From a virus: a DNA stretch of 47,446 bases. Under the pieces are notes generated by a model, which was given only the letters and a program-made list of their open reading frames with translations, was not told where the DNA came from and did not search any database. The stretch lies in IMG/VR virus record IMGVR_UViG_3300037088_000144, positions 1 to 47,446 of that record; one strand, given 5' to 3'. Positions within the stretch are counted from its first letter, which is position 1; the number at the start of each line of letters is the position of its first letter. A program made the translations under genes and the position numbers. Below, one piece after another: positions 34,101 to 41,801 of the stretch.

Positions 34101-35073
34101 AGCTATTTAATACGGCTGTTAAAGCTTTATCGGAATCAGCTAAACTAGTATTTGTTGCAATAGAAAATTTTAAGGCTTGGTCCAAAACCATAATAGATTC
34201 AGTAGTAGTTCCAACTCTAGCTGATAATTCTTGATAATAGCCTTCAGCAATGTCCTTGGCTGCTACACCATATTTATTTGACATTTCAATAATCGTATCG
34301 CCTAATTCTCGAATATCACCTTGGGTTTTCTTGAATGGGTCGCCCATGATGGTGACATCTTCAGCGATTCGTTTTCCAAAATCGACAGATTCTCTAACTC
34401 CTTCTTGAAGTAAAGAAATAAATCCACGGATTAAAGTGTGGACAGCCGTGGCCTGCATAATCATATACATTTGCTGCCAAGAAAGACCAATGCCTCGGGT
34501 CGCATTGGCTGCTTCATTTGCCATTTGTTGGTGGGCAGTTTTAACCGATTGAGCTAAATTGGCAGCTTTATTTGCTGCACCAGTCACTACTGTTCCATTA
34601 TTATTCCAGGCAGCCGTGACTTGATCTAAAGAGAGTTTATTTGCGGACGCAAATTGTGCTAAATTTGAAATAGCGCTTGCGTAAGCCCGTTTACTCGCGT
34701 CCGATGCCTTCATAGGAACAGATCCTAAAGCATCTCCTAATTGTTGAATTTGTTGAACATAATTTGATAAATCTGGTGGTGGAGCATTTATGGCACCAAC
34801 AGATGAGGTAGCTGCTTGTGCTTTGGATGATGCGGTTGCTGCCTGGGATTGAGCATTAGTTAAAGCCTCAATAGCTTTTTTCGCTGCGGTGGCAGCATTT
34901 TCCATTGCTTTAAATTGGCTTACAGCCGTACCCCCGATCGAATTCCATTGAGAAATAGAAGTCCCCGTATTACCCAACATCTCATTTAAAGATTGTAAGG
35001 CAGTATTAAGCAAATTAATATTTGCTATTGCCTGGGAGGCTTCAAAACCTAAAGTTTGGGTAATATCAGGCAT
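31150..35073 (-). CDS. Tail tape measure protein
   Basis: 1307 residues, the longest gene fully in the window. Ala/Gln-rich N-terminal coiled coils are followed by the phage minor-tail core (FGKRIAEDVTIMGDPFKKTQ, GYYQELSARVG, ALTAVLNSYG, HANELADTLGRVLPVAKEMG, DTAATQLRAVFNQLLKP; about 240-400). Hydrophobic segments occur near 525-600 (LLVGIGVTRFF, YFAAFAAGFAIGELI), then long helices and a Gly-rich C-terminus. It sets tail length and helps DNA entry. At roughly 0.15 nm per residue the tail would be near 190-200 nm. It lies two genes after the frameshifting chaperone. Confidence 0.95.
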   Translation of the reverse strand: MPDITQTLGFEASQAIANINLLNTALQSLNEMLGNTGTSISQWNSIGGTAVSQFKAMENAATAAKKAIEALTNAQSQAATASSKAQAATSSVGAINAPPPDLSNYVQQIQQLGDALGSVPMKASDASKRAYASAISNLAQFASANKLSLDQVTAAWNNNGTVVTGAANKAANLAQSVKTAHQQMANEAANATRGIGLSWQQMYMIMQATAVHTLIRGFISLLQEGVRESVDFGKRIAEDVTIMGDPFKKTQGDIRELGDTIIEMSNKYGVAAKDIAEGYYQELSARVGTTTESIMVLDQALKFSIATNTSLADSDKALTAVLNSYGLAAGDAAHVTDVLFTAVQRGRYHANELADTLGRVLPVAKEMGASFEEVMATMDTMTIAGVKVDTAATQLRAVFNQLLKPTKELKDLMKSEWGVENAQQAITLFGGLVPLLQNLSEHAHGSTQEMSEFFKNIRAMTGVLQTTGGHAQKLAENFNAMKNAQEGVVEAAAKLVLDTPAKQAEKAWTELKNTFMDTGARLLPSLILLAEGFTAIVKNVDLLRGALTLLVGIGVTRFFTTFATGATTATSALAGLKAMILGINPYFAAFAAGFAIGELIKPSTMDWGKELQKQKDSQEKQLAELSKFLAKQRDLLRQADTQQNKEAQQVVSAMTLLMQPLNSALQSQNKAFVDTIHSRLNDMLKAEESVIQHLDTIIAGSIKKQQELNQEQSKQNMTYLDREFQFRLLGQTEWVQLKMKSDQAESLMTLGLSNLRIAKTEEEINAAKQLIEEGGKYAKNATDQAIQMGYSGSMLESYHNRERNYYTALNAVINQRRQLISQEQAAAEARAPIERQVYEDMKQAVAEITEGLKRYNTEGAKSPEQMEAGFKKAEEAMGRLPAIIERSLGGKKLDMAQQLGLLDLASKIAAFGAQLPSIKVQIEADFTKFNAQFLGFSKLVPESMKKLFPDFATMRLPDWSTELSRLTSEIQQQRTQLDSYAAGMKIAGTAAKELTDRIDTMYQKTRISPTFMEASPFAGPGVVKKLEEFRASYNEILKQTQEALKLPPGTAESYNAIVDAFSKLTAYQKTFNAELTRHPELQSNLAGIQKLLSNIVTQESELREKKLSLGFDENSLQALEQKRDAILQFFQGIRAELLKMPEGAAALEKAMGGVKDASKGASDGAAQLDRNISSSDSAASDLASTLAEVASYAWSAADAMAQASGGQFAAFGGSIRGLAMGGRGTDTVPVMLTPGEFVMNAQASRRFYSQLVGMNAGLAPQGRAEGGSVTNFGDINVSVTGGGPSRQTAREIATALRRELRRGTSKL

Positions 35074-35081
35074 ATTTTATC

Positions 35082-35645
35082 CTATAATATTGTTCGAGAA
35101 CCATATCGTGAAACTGAAATTTTTACATGATCCCACGGATTGGGAAGATGCGTTTCTCGGGCACTTTTTTCAAATGCTGCCGCGCCTTTAGCTTGAAAAT
35201 GATATGGTCCAGGACGTTTTAATCGAGAAAAGACAGCCGAATCTCCGCCTTGATTAGCATCATTATATTCATTAAAAGTTAAATAATGTAAATCATTTGT
35301 GTATTCAAAATGATACTTGCCAGCGGTGGCATCAATTATCAACCGGCCAGTACCACATTGGGCTCCTAATGAAATTCTATTCAAAGCTGCGGCATGACCT
35401 GGGTGATTTTTTTCACCAGTTCCAGTCCATGCTACAGATTCAATAGGAATAGAAAATGAAATAATAGTAGCAAGTTGCAGGAATGTAGCGCGCGATGCTC
35501 CACTCCAAACAGGAATTACTGATAAAATGGTATTTATATATTCAAAGACACCTTTAGCCAACGCTTCCATGAGAGTCTTATCCAAAGCCTTCATGTATGA
35601 AGCCAGATTTATTTGAGGCTTTTCAAAGGTCGCTGAGAATTTCAT
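35082..35645 (-). CDS. Tail/neck completion-type protein
   Basis: 187 residues. The N-terminal helix and VWSGASRATFLQLA recall HK97 gp10-like and related tail completion proteins, and the beta-rich remainder has GTGRLIIDATAGKYHFEYTNDLHYLTFNE. The ATG overlaps the stop of the frameshift product (ATGA at 35642-35645), so it is coupled to chaperone translation. The place between chaperone and tape measure is unusual for a completion protein, so the call is tentative. Confidence 0.6.
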   Translation of the reverse strand: MKFSATFEKPQINLASYMKALDKTLMEALAKGVFEYINTILSVIPVWSGASRATFLQLATIISFSIPIESVAWTGTGEKNHPGHAAALNRISLGAQCGTGRLIIDATAGKYHFEYTNDLHYLTFNEYNDANQGGDSAVFSRLKRPGPYHFQAKGAAAFEKSARETHLPNPWDHVKISVSRYGSRTIL

Positions 35646-35869
35646 TGTACCGTGCCACCGTGAGATTTTATTTGAAACTCGTCCTCATCGTGGGATCTTA
35701 CTTGATCATAAGCAAGTAATAAAGCTTGTGTCCAGACATCACAATTATCCCATGTATCTCTAACGCCTGGTGGTTTTATGCTGAAGCGTTCACAGGCTCT
35801 CCAGACGGCATAGTCACCTGTTCTGTACTCTGGCCAGATGATTCTTCTGACTCCTTCACCTGACCACGT
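35642..35869 (-). CDS. Tail assembly chaperone, frameshift extension (gpT-like part)
   Basis: 75 codons in the -1 frame after the slippery site, read only as a fusion with the gene at 36306. Sequence WPEYRTGDYAVWRACERF, IKPPGVRDTWDNCDVWTQAL and LLLAYDQVR is typical of the second part of siphophage tail chaperones. No start codon or ribosome site is seen for separate translation. The fused protein would have 221 residues (146 + 75). In lambda the equivalent gpGT binds the tape measure and recruits tube subunits, then leaves. Its stop overlaps the next ATG. Confidence 0.85.
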   Translation of the reverse strand, partial: TWSGEGVRRIIWPEYRTGDYAVWRACERFSIKPPGVRDTWDNCDVWTQALLLAYDQVRSHDEDEFQIKSHGGTVQ

Positions 35870-36306
35870 AAAAAAAGCTTTCGGGCTTCTTCAAGCTTTT
35901 TCTCATCCAGAGCATTAGCTTGCATAACACAGACAATAACTCGATTGATTTCAATATTAGAAAGACCACCATCATGTAGATCCTTCATATAGTTAGTCCA
36001 GGTACTTGGATTATCTATATTAACGGTCGTCCATTCAATTTCACTGGGCTCCAGAGTTTTAATCACAAGATAAGCAAGACGCTTATTTTGATATGCCTCT
36101 AATACTGACTTATACCCCGGGTCATCAGGATTAGGTACAAATCCATCTTTTGTTCTCTTACCCGGAGGCTTGGGCTCAGGACAAAGTTTTTCAAATGTTT
36201 CCATATCAAGTACCGCTCGCGCACGGATAACAATCTGTTGATCACCACGAGGCAATACTAAAAGTTCTTCATTGGGGCCTTTTACTTCGATACCACCGAT
36301 TTTCAT
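35776..36306 (-). CDS. Tail assembly chaperone (gpG-like), frameshift donor
   Basis: 176 residues. The ATG at 36306 has AGGGAG 6 bases ahead; the TTG at 36324 would bury that site. It is the gene between tail tube and tape measure, the usual place for the chaperone. Content: MKIGGIEVKGPNEELLVLPRGD, ETFEKLCPEPKPPGKR, RLAYLVIKTLEPSEIEW, NRVIVCVMQANALDEKKLEEARKLFL. A slippery T TTT TTA lies at codons 145-146, after which most ribosomes should continue to VTMPSGEPVNASA and some shift to the gpT-like frame. Confidence 0.88.
   Translation of the reverse strand: MKIGGIEVKGPNEELLVLPRGDQQIVIRARAVLDMETFEKLCPEPKPPGKRTKDGFVPNPDDPGYKSVLEAYQNKRLAYLVIKTLEPSEIEWTTVNIDNPSTWTNYMKDLHDGGLSNIEINRVIVCVMQANALDEKKLEEARKLFLRGQVKESEESSGQSTEQVTMPSGEPVNASA
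35869..35875 (-). promoter_or_regulatory. Slippery heptamer for -1 ribosomal frameshift
   Basis: Minus strand T TTT TTA in zero frame CTT TTT TTA, the same heptamer class as the HIV-1 gag-pol site. Slipping gives TTT TTT then ACG in the gpT-like frame. A possible stem (TGGTCAG with CTGGCCA, one G-U pair) begins 2 bases downstream, and an AAGGAG lies about 14 bases downstream. Confidence 0.88.
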
Positions 36307-36329
36307 ATTTTTCTCCCTTATCAAAACGT

Positions 36330-36363
36330 GAATTGAACCGGGTCATTTGACCCGGTTCAATTC
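36330..36363 (-). terminator. Perfect hairpin after the tail tube gene
   Basis: A 16-base-pair perfect stem (starting GAATTGAACC) around a 2-base centre, followed on the minus strand by ACGTTTTGA. It lies between the tail tube stop and the chaperone ribosome site and would lower chaperone relative to tube expression. Confidence 0.8.
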
Positions 36364-36371
36364 GGTTTAAA

Positions 36372-37148
36372 TTACGCACTTGGGGATAGACGATCCTCAA
36401 CTGTTGATGTTCTTGAAACCGTAGCCTCAACAACATTGCACTTACCAGTTACCGCAATCGTTGCATCCTTGAAATTAAATTCCAAAGTTTCATAACGAAA
36501 TGCCGGTAGTGATGTGACTTCATGTTCCGCAGTTCCACAAGGTTGCTTATGGAAAACTTCAACGTCAACGGCATAAGGTCGGCATAGATCCGAGTCGGCA
36601 CTTACCCATTCTTTCGCTCCGTTGATTTGTTTCAAAGCGTCAACGGGAGTTACCTCTTCGCTGGTGCCAGTTGTAACAAATTCATAGAGGAAATCAGTCT
36701 TGACATCCACTGGTTTTTCGTCCCCGAACTTGACTTCATCAAGTAAACTTCTATCCAAAGTGTACTTGTAATCACGGTGTTCGGTGTAGGTTAAATTACC
36801 TTCACCGATGTGAATATCAAGTTGCTGTGGTAAGAAGGTTATTACATCGTTTGCTAATGGAGCATTTGCACCCCAAGCAGGCGAAAAATTAATAGACGTG
36901 ACAATGTTTGTATTATTAGTAATAGTACGTCCTGTCACGATATAAACTGTTGTGTTGTTATTGGTGTTAACAGTAAATCTTGCACCAATTGGGACAAGTT
37001 CAGAATCTATTGCCCGCGTCATATTAACAGTATTAGCAGTAAATGATACATTTGTATCGTTTGCTGTACCATTTGCATTAACGGTGGCTGTACCTGCTGT
37101 CCCGTCTCGAAAGCGGATCGTACAATCTCGCAATTGAAGTTGGGCCAT
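36372..37148 (-). CDS. Major tail (tube) protein
   Basis: 258 residues, beta-rich and Thr/Asn-rich. Features: MAQLQLRDCTIRFRDGTAGTATV, VPIGARFTV, HIGEGNLTYTEHRDYKYTLDR, FGDEKPVDVKTDFLYEF and RYETLEFNFKDATIAVTGKCN. A tube fold with an extra N-terminal domain (about 25-110) fits. Position ahead of chaperones and tape measure, and a strong hairpin after it, support abundant expression of the tube subunit. Confidence 0.85.
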   Translation of the reverse strand: MAQLQLRDCTIRFRDGTAGTATVNANGTANDTNVSFTANTVNMTRAIDSELVPIGARFTVNTNNNTTVYIVTGRTITNNTNIVTSINFSPAWGANAPLANDVITFLPQQLDIHIGEGNLTYTEHRDYKYTLDRSLLDEVKFGDEKPVDVKTDFLYEFVTTGTSEEVTPVDALKQINGAKEWVSADSDLCRPYAVDVEVFHKQPCGTAEHEVTSLPAFRYETLEFNFKDATIAVTGKCNVVEATVSRTSTVEDRLSPSA

Positions 37149-37161
37149 ATTGGACTCCTCT

Positions 37162-37674
37162 TTATCTGGTTGGGTTTAGTAGCATTTCAAACATACCATC
37201 CACTGCGGACTCACGGATAAGAGTATCAGATGTACCCATTCGACTAATTTGTCCGAAATGAATTACTCTTACGCCTCCATCGCGTGTTTTTTTTACCCGT
37301 AGGCATTCTAAAAATGATCCATCATCTTCAGGATCTTGTCCATGACGATAAATAGGTATTGGTTTATCCATAATCGCTTGGAAAGCACCCGCCCATTCTT
37401 GTAATCTATATGCATCATTATCATCACCTTGCATATAATCCACTAATAAAATATTAATAGGCATTTGCACTTGATAAATTCCAGCACTGATTTCAAAAAT
37501 AAACGGGCCATTTAATCTCAATTCAGCATGAGACGCTCTAAGATTTTCTGGTTGTCGGTCATCAATTCCTTCAACAATTAATGGTAATGATAAACTATTA
37601 GCAGTTGTCTTCATCAGATTTGCTGTTGAAGACCAAATCCATTTTCCCCAACGAGGTCGTTCATCTATTGCCAT
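37162..37674 (-). CDS. Probable tail terminator/neck protein
   Basis: 170 residues, mixed alpha/beta (LPLIVEGIDDRQPENL, AELRLNGPFIFEIS, YQVQMPINILLVDYMQ, VIHFGQISRMGT). It lies between the connector-type gene and the tail tube gene, where siphophages keep the tail terminator. The call rests on position. The start touches the previous stop by one base. Confidence 0.55.
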   Translation of the reverse strand: MAIDERPRWGKWIWSSTANLMKTTANSLSLPLIVEGIDDRQPENLRASHAELRLNGPFIFEISAGIYQVQMPINILLVDYMQGDDNDAYRLQEWAGAFQAIMDKPIPIYRHGQDPEDDGSFLECLRVKKTRDGGVRVIHFGQISRMGTSDTLIRESAVDGMFEMLLNPTR

Positions 37675-38324
37675 TAGTTTACTCCTACTGATTGATCTAA
37701 CAATATATCCGTAATACTAGACCGTTGATATAAGTCATTTGAAAGTTCAACATTTTGGTCTAATGACATATTAGTTGTACTAAAGCCTAAGTCTATGTGA
37801 CCTTCAGTAGTTGCCTCGGATGTTTGATTTAAAGCAAGGTTTGTTCGACTTAATCTCTGATGGAGATAATGATAAGTATTTGGAACTTGTGGTTCGGCAA
37901 AAGTTTCTTTTCCAACCACATTCCATCCAGTATGGAATTCAAACTCCTCATAACTTTTTATTTCATACCGACGATTATTATAGAGAATAAAATCATCCTT
38001 ACTGAAATTAAAATCTGAAGGTACATCCTGAGCATCAATAATAAATTGACGAGTTCCAGCATCATAACTTCCACCGTAAACCATCATCTTATTTGCGGCC
38101 ACAATTGTAATTGAGGTAGCAATTTCCCTAGCAACTTTTACGGGTAAAATAATGCCACGGGGTATCCGAGTGATAGTATAAAATTTAGTCTTGATACCTG
38201 TATCATATACGGTTTCTGCGGATACCAATTTATAGACTGTAATTGGACCACCAAACTGGCGTTTAAGCTGGTATAGTAGTAATCGAATTCGTCTGTTAAG
38301 ATTGGGATTTACAGAAATTGGCAT
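37674..38324 (-). CDS. Head-tail joining protein with Leu/Gln repeat tail
   Basis: 216 residues. The first 160 (RRIRLLLYQLKRQFGGPITVYKL, PRGIILPVKVAREI, DVPSDFNFSKDDFILYNNRRYEIKSYE) resemble neck proteins of the head-closure kind. The last 55 residues contain three repeats: TNLALNQTSEA, TNMSLDQNVEL and TDILLDQSVGV. These match the repeats of the 756-residue tail-tip protein. A tip-type repeat on a neck protein is odd and may make neck whiskers. Confidence 0.65.
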   Translation of the reverse strand: MPISVNPNLNRRIRLLLYQLKRQFGGPITVYKLVSAETVYDTGIKTKFYTITRIPRGIILPVKVAREIATSITIVAANKMMVYGGSYDAGTRQFIIDAQDVPSDFNFSKDDFILYNNRRYEIKSYEEFEFHTGWNVVGKETFAEPQVPNTYHYLHQRLSRTNLALNQTSEATTEGHIDLGFSTTNMSLDQNVELSNDLYQRSSITDILLDQSVGVN

Positions 38325-38326
38325 AA

Positions 38327-38614
38327 TTACTCCAGTGTTTCAGGTTGATCGGGTATTACTTCCCACCGTGGACATTTACCACATACACGATCAATAATTC
38401 GTCCAATCCATTTTAAACACTCCGAATTATTTGTTAAACTCACTGTTGTTTTCTTTAGTAAATCAACTAAGGTATCACGTTGGTATTTTTCTAATTCTTC
38501 AACTCTAATGGTTAGTCGGTCTTCTCGACGCCAATCACGCCAGATAAAGAAAAGAATTATTCCGATCCACGGACCAAATTCTCTCAATAGCATCCAAAAT
38601 GCATCCAATGTCAT
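38327..38614 (-). CDS. BhlA/UviB-like holin-type membrane protein
   Basis: 95 residues. I chose the ATG at 38614, which has AAGGAGG 8 bases ahead. One transmembrane helix (LLREFGPWIGIILFFIWRDW, about 5-24) is followed by a charged coiled coil (RLTIRVEELEKYQRDTLVDLLKK) and a CxxC near the end (CGKC). This design resembles the BhlA/UviB bacteriocin/holin-like proteins. Its place between coat and neck genes is unusual for a holin, so a structural or assembly role at the membrane is also possible. Confidence 0.6.
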   Translation of the reverse strand: MTLDAFWMLLREFGPWIGIILFFIWRDWRREDRLTIRVEELEKYQRDTLVDLLKKTTVSLTNNSECLKWIGRIIDRVCGKCPRWEVIPDQPETLE

Positions 38615-38642
38615 ATCCGTATCCTCCTTAGTTTGAGAAGAA

Positions 38643-38670
38643 CCCAGCAACCGCTTTTGCGGTTGCTGGG
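38643..38670 (-). terminator. Perfect hairpin after the coat protein gene
   Basis: CCCAGCAACCGC, a 4-base loop, then GCGGTTGCTGGG, followed on the minus strand by TTCTTCT. It lies 16 bases after the coat stop and should limit read-through into the tail genes. Confidence 0.85.
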
Positions 38671-38686
38671 ATTAAATCAACTCAAA

Positions 38687-40141
38687 TTAGCCAAGTAAAA
38701 CGCAACCAAGACGTGCATCTAGTAACGCAATACCGGCCAAGAGGTCCAATGTTACCACTGTACCTTGGGCAGCAATTTGGTACTGCATGGTGACACGCAT
38801 GGCGATATCGTTGTAGTTAGCAACCTGTGACCGAACACCCATTGCGGTGTTTGGTAGGGCTAGCGGACGAGATACCAATGCGAGTGCGTCCTTGTGCATT
38901 GCCAAATTGAAGGTTCCAGCGGGACCTGGGAATGCTTTTTGAGCATTCGTAAGGGCTACTTCAAAGGGTCGATCAAGCCAAACAATCCACTGAGCGGCGT
39001 TGGTTGGATCAACATAACCTTCGATTATGGTGTAAAGCCGACGATTTGCACCTGGAGCGCCAAAAGCGATCAACTGACCAACCTTGGGAGCCTCATTCCA
39101 ACTGCCAAGAGTAATTCCCTTGGAGTAGAGTGCTGCATAGTCACCAACTACGGCACACTGTTTGTAAACTGTGACCGTAGAGGCGTTGGTAACAGCATAC
39201 TTTAGAGGTGAGGCTGTACCATCGGTGTTGCCAAGGCTAACACCTGTGGTGTCGCCACCATTTAGAGTACGAGCAATTACCGTAGTCGGCTGCCCTTCGT
39301 CATCAAACACGGCGAATTCACCGACAGCGACATTATAACCAGTTATAGTAACAGCCATGTTACCAGTTGTACCGGCTGACTCAGCGCCGTTGGCAGTGCC
39401 ATCGACATAATCTGAGGTAGCCTTAGTATTAGCTGGCATGTTCTGGTCCATGTAGGTATCAAAACCAAGAACACGACCTAGAGATGCTTCACGCAATGCT
39501 GCACCACCATCACCACGTTGATAAGCGGCAATGAATAGTTCAGTTTGCAACATAGCAGTTTCGGCTCCTGGAGCCAAAATCATGTTACGGCCTTGTGGAT
39601 AAGCTAGATTCCGGTTTAACTGTTCACGGGCGTCAAGAATAGTATCCTTGGCGTTGGTGGAAGTTAATGCCTGAAGCTTGCCAGCTTTGTTGGCTAGGAA
39701 CTTGTGAACATGGCCCAAAATGGCACGGTCAATACCACGGGCAATGCCTTGCATACCAGGTAGCAAGTAAATCTGGATCAAGTCTTGGAATGACTTGCTA
39801 GCTTCACCGTCCTTGATGGTAAAGCTGACATAGAAGTGTTGGTTCAAGGCCACCTGAACGTTTAGAGCGGTAGCATCCTGAAGAACGATGCTATCAGCAT
39901 CTTCCTTCCGCTTGCTCTTAAATACGCCGGGCCGACGAGTATTTACCACGTCGCCGAAGTTTGCAACTTCCATAGAAAAATCACGGTGAACTAAGCTTGC
40001 AGCCACCATGTTCTCTTCAAGGATTGCTAGACCTTCGTGTGCCCATAATTCGGGAACGAAGGAATCAACACCGGTGCCACCAGTATCAAAGTTGTTGTCG
40101 TAACAAGCCAAAGCTGCTTGCATTTTGTAGAGATCGAACAT
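38687..40141 (-). CDS. Major capsid protein, P22 coat-like (HK97 fold)
   Basis: 484 residues. Regions resemble the P22 gp5 family: FVPELWAHEGLAILEENMVAASLV at the start, NFGDVVNTRRPGVFKSKRK, VSFTIKDGEASKSFQDLIQIYL, YPQGRNMILAPGAETAMLQTE, a central beta insert (about 235-340) and a C-terminal APGANRRLYTIIEGYV with FNLAMHKDALALVSRPLAL. GGAG sits 8 bases before the ATG. It is bordered by a scaffold gene upstream and a strong hairpin downstream. Confidence 0.92.
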   Translation of the reverse strand: MFDLYKMQAALACYDNNFDTGGTGVDSFVPELWAHEGLAILEENMVAASLVHRDFSMEVANFGDVVNTRRPGVFKSKRKEDADSIVLQDATALNVQVALNQHFYVSFTIKDGEASKSFQDLIQIYLLPGMQGIARGIDRAILGHVHKFLANKAGKLQALTSTNAKDTILDAREQLNRNLAYPQGRNMILAPGAETAMLQTELFIAAYQRGDGGAALREASLGRVLGFDTYMDQNMPANTKATSDYVDGTANGAESAGTTGNMAVTITGYNVAVGEFAVFDDEGQPTTVIARTLNGGDTTGVSLGNTDGTASPLKYAVTNASTVTVYKQCAVVGDYAALYSKGITLGSWNEAPKVGQLIAFGAPGANRRLYTIIEGYVDPTNAAQWIVWLDRPFEVALTNAQKAFPGPAGTFNLAMHKDALALVSRPLALPNTAMGVRSQVANYNDIAMRVTMQYQIAAQGTVVTLDLLAGIALLDARLGCVLLG

Positions 40142-40164
40142 TTTGTTTTCTCCATAATATAGTT

Positions 40165-40186
40165 AGGTTTTGTAATTACGAAACCT
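40165..40186 (-). promoter_or_regulatory. Hairpin ahead of the coat protein ribosome site
   Basis: A 22-base near-palindrome (AGGTTT...AAACCT, with a G-U pair inside the stem) in the 49-base gap between scaffold and coat genes. It may protect or process the coat mRNA 5' end or slow read-through from the scaffold gene. Confidence 0.5.
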
Positions 40187-40190
40187 CACA

Positions 40191-41045
40191 TTATCGGGTT
40201 TTCTTCAAACCCAAAGCAGCGGGATTTTCTTTGCGTAGTTTAATGTACTGTTCCGTAGTGAGTTTACGGGGATCAACACGCCCATCCGCACCCGGAGCTA
40301 AGCCCCCGGTAGCTGACCCGGATCCAAGGCCACTTACGACATTGGAATTAAATAAATTACCGTACTGTTGGCCCAATTCCTTCATTCGACGAACTGCCTC
40401 TTCAGGAGTTCGACGAGTCATGATTGATGCTCCTGTATTGGTATCAACATCAGGAAAATCAACCATTGGAACTAAGTCCCCAGTTGGTTGTCCATCGGCC
40501 AATTCTTCGACCATACGAGTCATAGGACGAAGTAGACCTACAATTTGATTTGGATTGTAAGCATCGTTAGACATTGCAGCATCCAGTAAAGCGCGATCAG
40601 TCACAGAACTCTTGTATTTGGCTTCCCAAATTACTACTGATTCTTTCAACTTTTGAGTATCTTCTTGATATCTCTTTTCTAATGCTTTCTTATCCATTTC
40701 TAATTGCATTTCTTTTGATGAGAAACGCTTTTGAACATCATCTAACTGGTCCTGTAACTTGGCTTTTTGTTCGGTAGTTAGATTTTGATTTTCCAAAGCC
40801 TCCTTGTAAGCACCTTCTAGTGCTTCTAACTTTTCCTTATTTTTTCGGCGATCTTCAGCCATGTAACGATTAACGTCTTCTTGGGTGAATACCTTTGGGG
40901 CTCCACCAGCACTTCCACCAGCATTGCTGTTAGCATTGCCGCCAGTATTGCTATCAAATAGATCGCCAGCATTTGGCCCTGCACCACTACCATCTGCGCC
41001 ATCATAAGCAGCCAAAGTAACTGGGGCTAGGTAATTAATATTCAT
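40191..41045 (-). CDS. Capsid scaffolding protein
   Basis: 284 residues. A Gly/Asn/Ser-rich N-terminus (about 15-50) precedes a long charged coiled coil (FTQEDVNRYMAEDRRKNKEKLEAL to KLKESVVIWEAKYKS, about 52-150). The C-terminal part is Gly-rich and ends in a basic helix (KLTTEQYIKLRKENPAALGLKKTR) typical of the coat-binding end. The gene lies directly before the coat gene. Scaffolds guide assembly of the procapsid and leave before packaging. Confidence 0.88.
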   Translation of the reverse strand: MNINYLAPVTLAAYDGADGSGAGPNAGDLFDSNTGGNANSNAGGSAGGAPKVFTQEDVNRYMAEDRRKNKEKLEALEGAYKEALENQNLTTEQKAKLQDQLDDVQKRFSSKEMQLEMDKKALEKRYQEDTQKLKESVVIWEAKYKSSVTDRALLDAAMSNDAYNPNQIVGLLRPMTRMVEELADGQPTGDLVPMVDFPDVDTNTGASIMTRRTPEEAVRRMKELGQQYGNLFNSNVVSGLGSGSATGGLAPGADGRVDPRKLTTEQYIKLRKENPAALGLKKTR

Positions 41046-41058
41046 GCGTTTCTCCTTA

Positions 41059-41577
41059 TTAAACCCTACTGGTTTTTACAGCTTTGCCATCTCGAATAAA
41101 CGGCTTTAGAATTCTCCATGCCGTCGCACTCGGAATGCCAGCAACCAGATGTTCAATCGGTTGTTGGATACGATTGTAGGTGGTTCGTATGCCAGCATAA
41201 CCTTGGCTTACAACAGCCAAGTTCTCTAACTCTACGTCAGGTTCAACTCCATCTAATAATGCAAAAGCAATTTCGTAACATGCTCGTTTAATTTGATCGG
41301 GCACAACGGTATCGCTTCCACGCGGGAATTCCAATTCCTGTGAAACCTCAGCAGTGCGAATAGCAGCGGGGTTAACCTCTGATATATCTAATACACCACT
41401 GAGTAAGCTATCAACTGGATGTTTATAGCCTTTAAAGTTTAAATTGTCAATCGCATGGGTTGCTGCTAGCAATGCCTTAGTTTGATCTTCTGGGGATGAA
41501 TTATCCCAAACAATTGAATGCAAACGTTCTGAAAAATAGGCATTTGCTTCAGCGAGTGTTGCATAGGCGGTTGACAT
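41059..41577 (-). CDS. Head-tail connector (DnaT-like/Ad1-type fold)
   Basis: 172 residues. The beginning YATLAEANAYFSERLHSIVWDN and the following KALLAATHAIDNLNFKGYK match a family labelled DnaT-like in databases but now seen as a head-to-tail adaptor. Further marks: FPRGSDTVVPDQIKRACYEIAFALLDG and WRILKPFIRDG. It forms part of the ring below the portal. It precedes the scaffold gene. Confidence 0.75.
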   Translation of the reverse strand: MSTAYATLAEANAYFSERLHSIVWDNSSPEDQTKALLAATHAIDNLNFKGYKHPVDSLLSGVLDISEVNPAAIRTAEVSQELEFPRGSDTVVPDQIKRACYEIAFALLDGVEPDVELENLAVVSQGYAGIRTTYNRIQQPIEHLVAGIPSATAWRILKPFIRDGKAVKTSRV

Positions 41578-41588
41578 GGTAATATTCC

Positions 41589-41786
41589 TTACTTAACGGT
41601 ATTATAGGTGTTTGTATCACCAGAAACATCGCCACCACGAGGGCCAATGTCGCCTTCTTCTTTTTCCTCTGCGGGAGTTTCTCGAAGATTTTCTACTGGG
41701 GGCATCGCATAAGCTTCAAATCCTTCAAAGGGATTAGAACGTAATGCACCCTCTGGTTTGTCCGCAGTAACAGTTCTCCAGTCCAT
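41589..41786 (-). CDS. Small acidic head-region protein
   Basis: 65 residues, disordered-looking and rich in Glu, Pro and Gly (FEGFEAYAMPPVENL, AEEKEEGDIGPRGGD). The phrase NPFEGFEAYAMPP recalls DAMPGFENFSAY and DAMPGFEGLNSY in the two genes upstream, so the three seem related by a short repeated motif. Function unknown. Confidence 0.6.
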   Translation of the reverse strand: MDWRTVTADKPEGALRSNPFEGFEAYAMPPVENLRETPAEEKEEGDIGPRGGDVSGDTNTYNTVK

Positions 41787-41801
41787 ATTTAATTCTCCTT
41801 G

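Noticed and set aside
38327-38614. A confident holin call for the 95-residue membrane protein.
   Set aside because: The topology fits BhlA/UviB, but no endolysin or spanin is nearby and the gene lies among head and neck genes, so only a tentative label is given.
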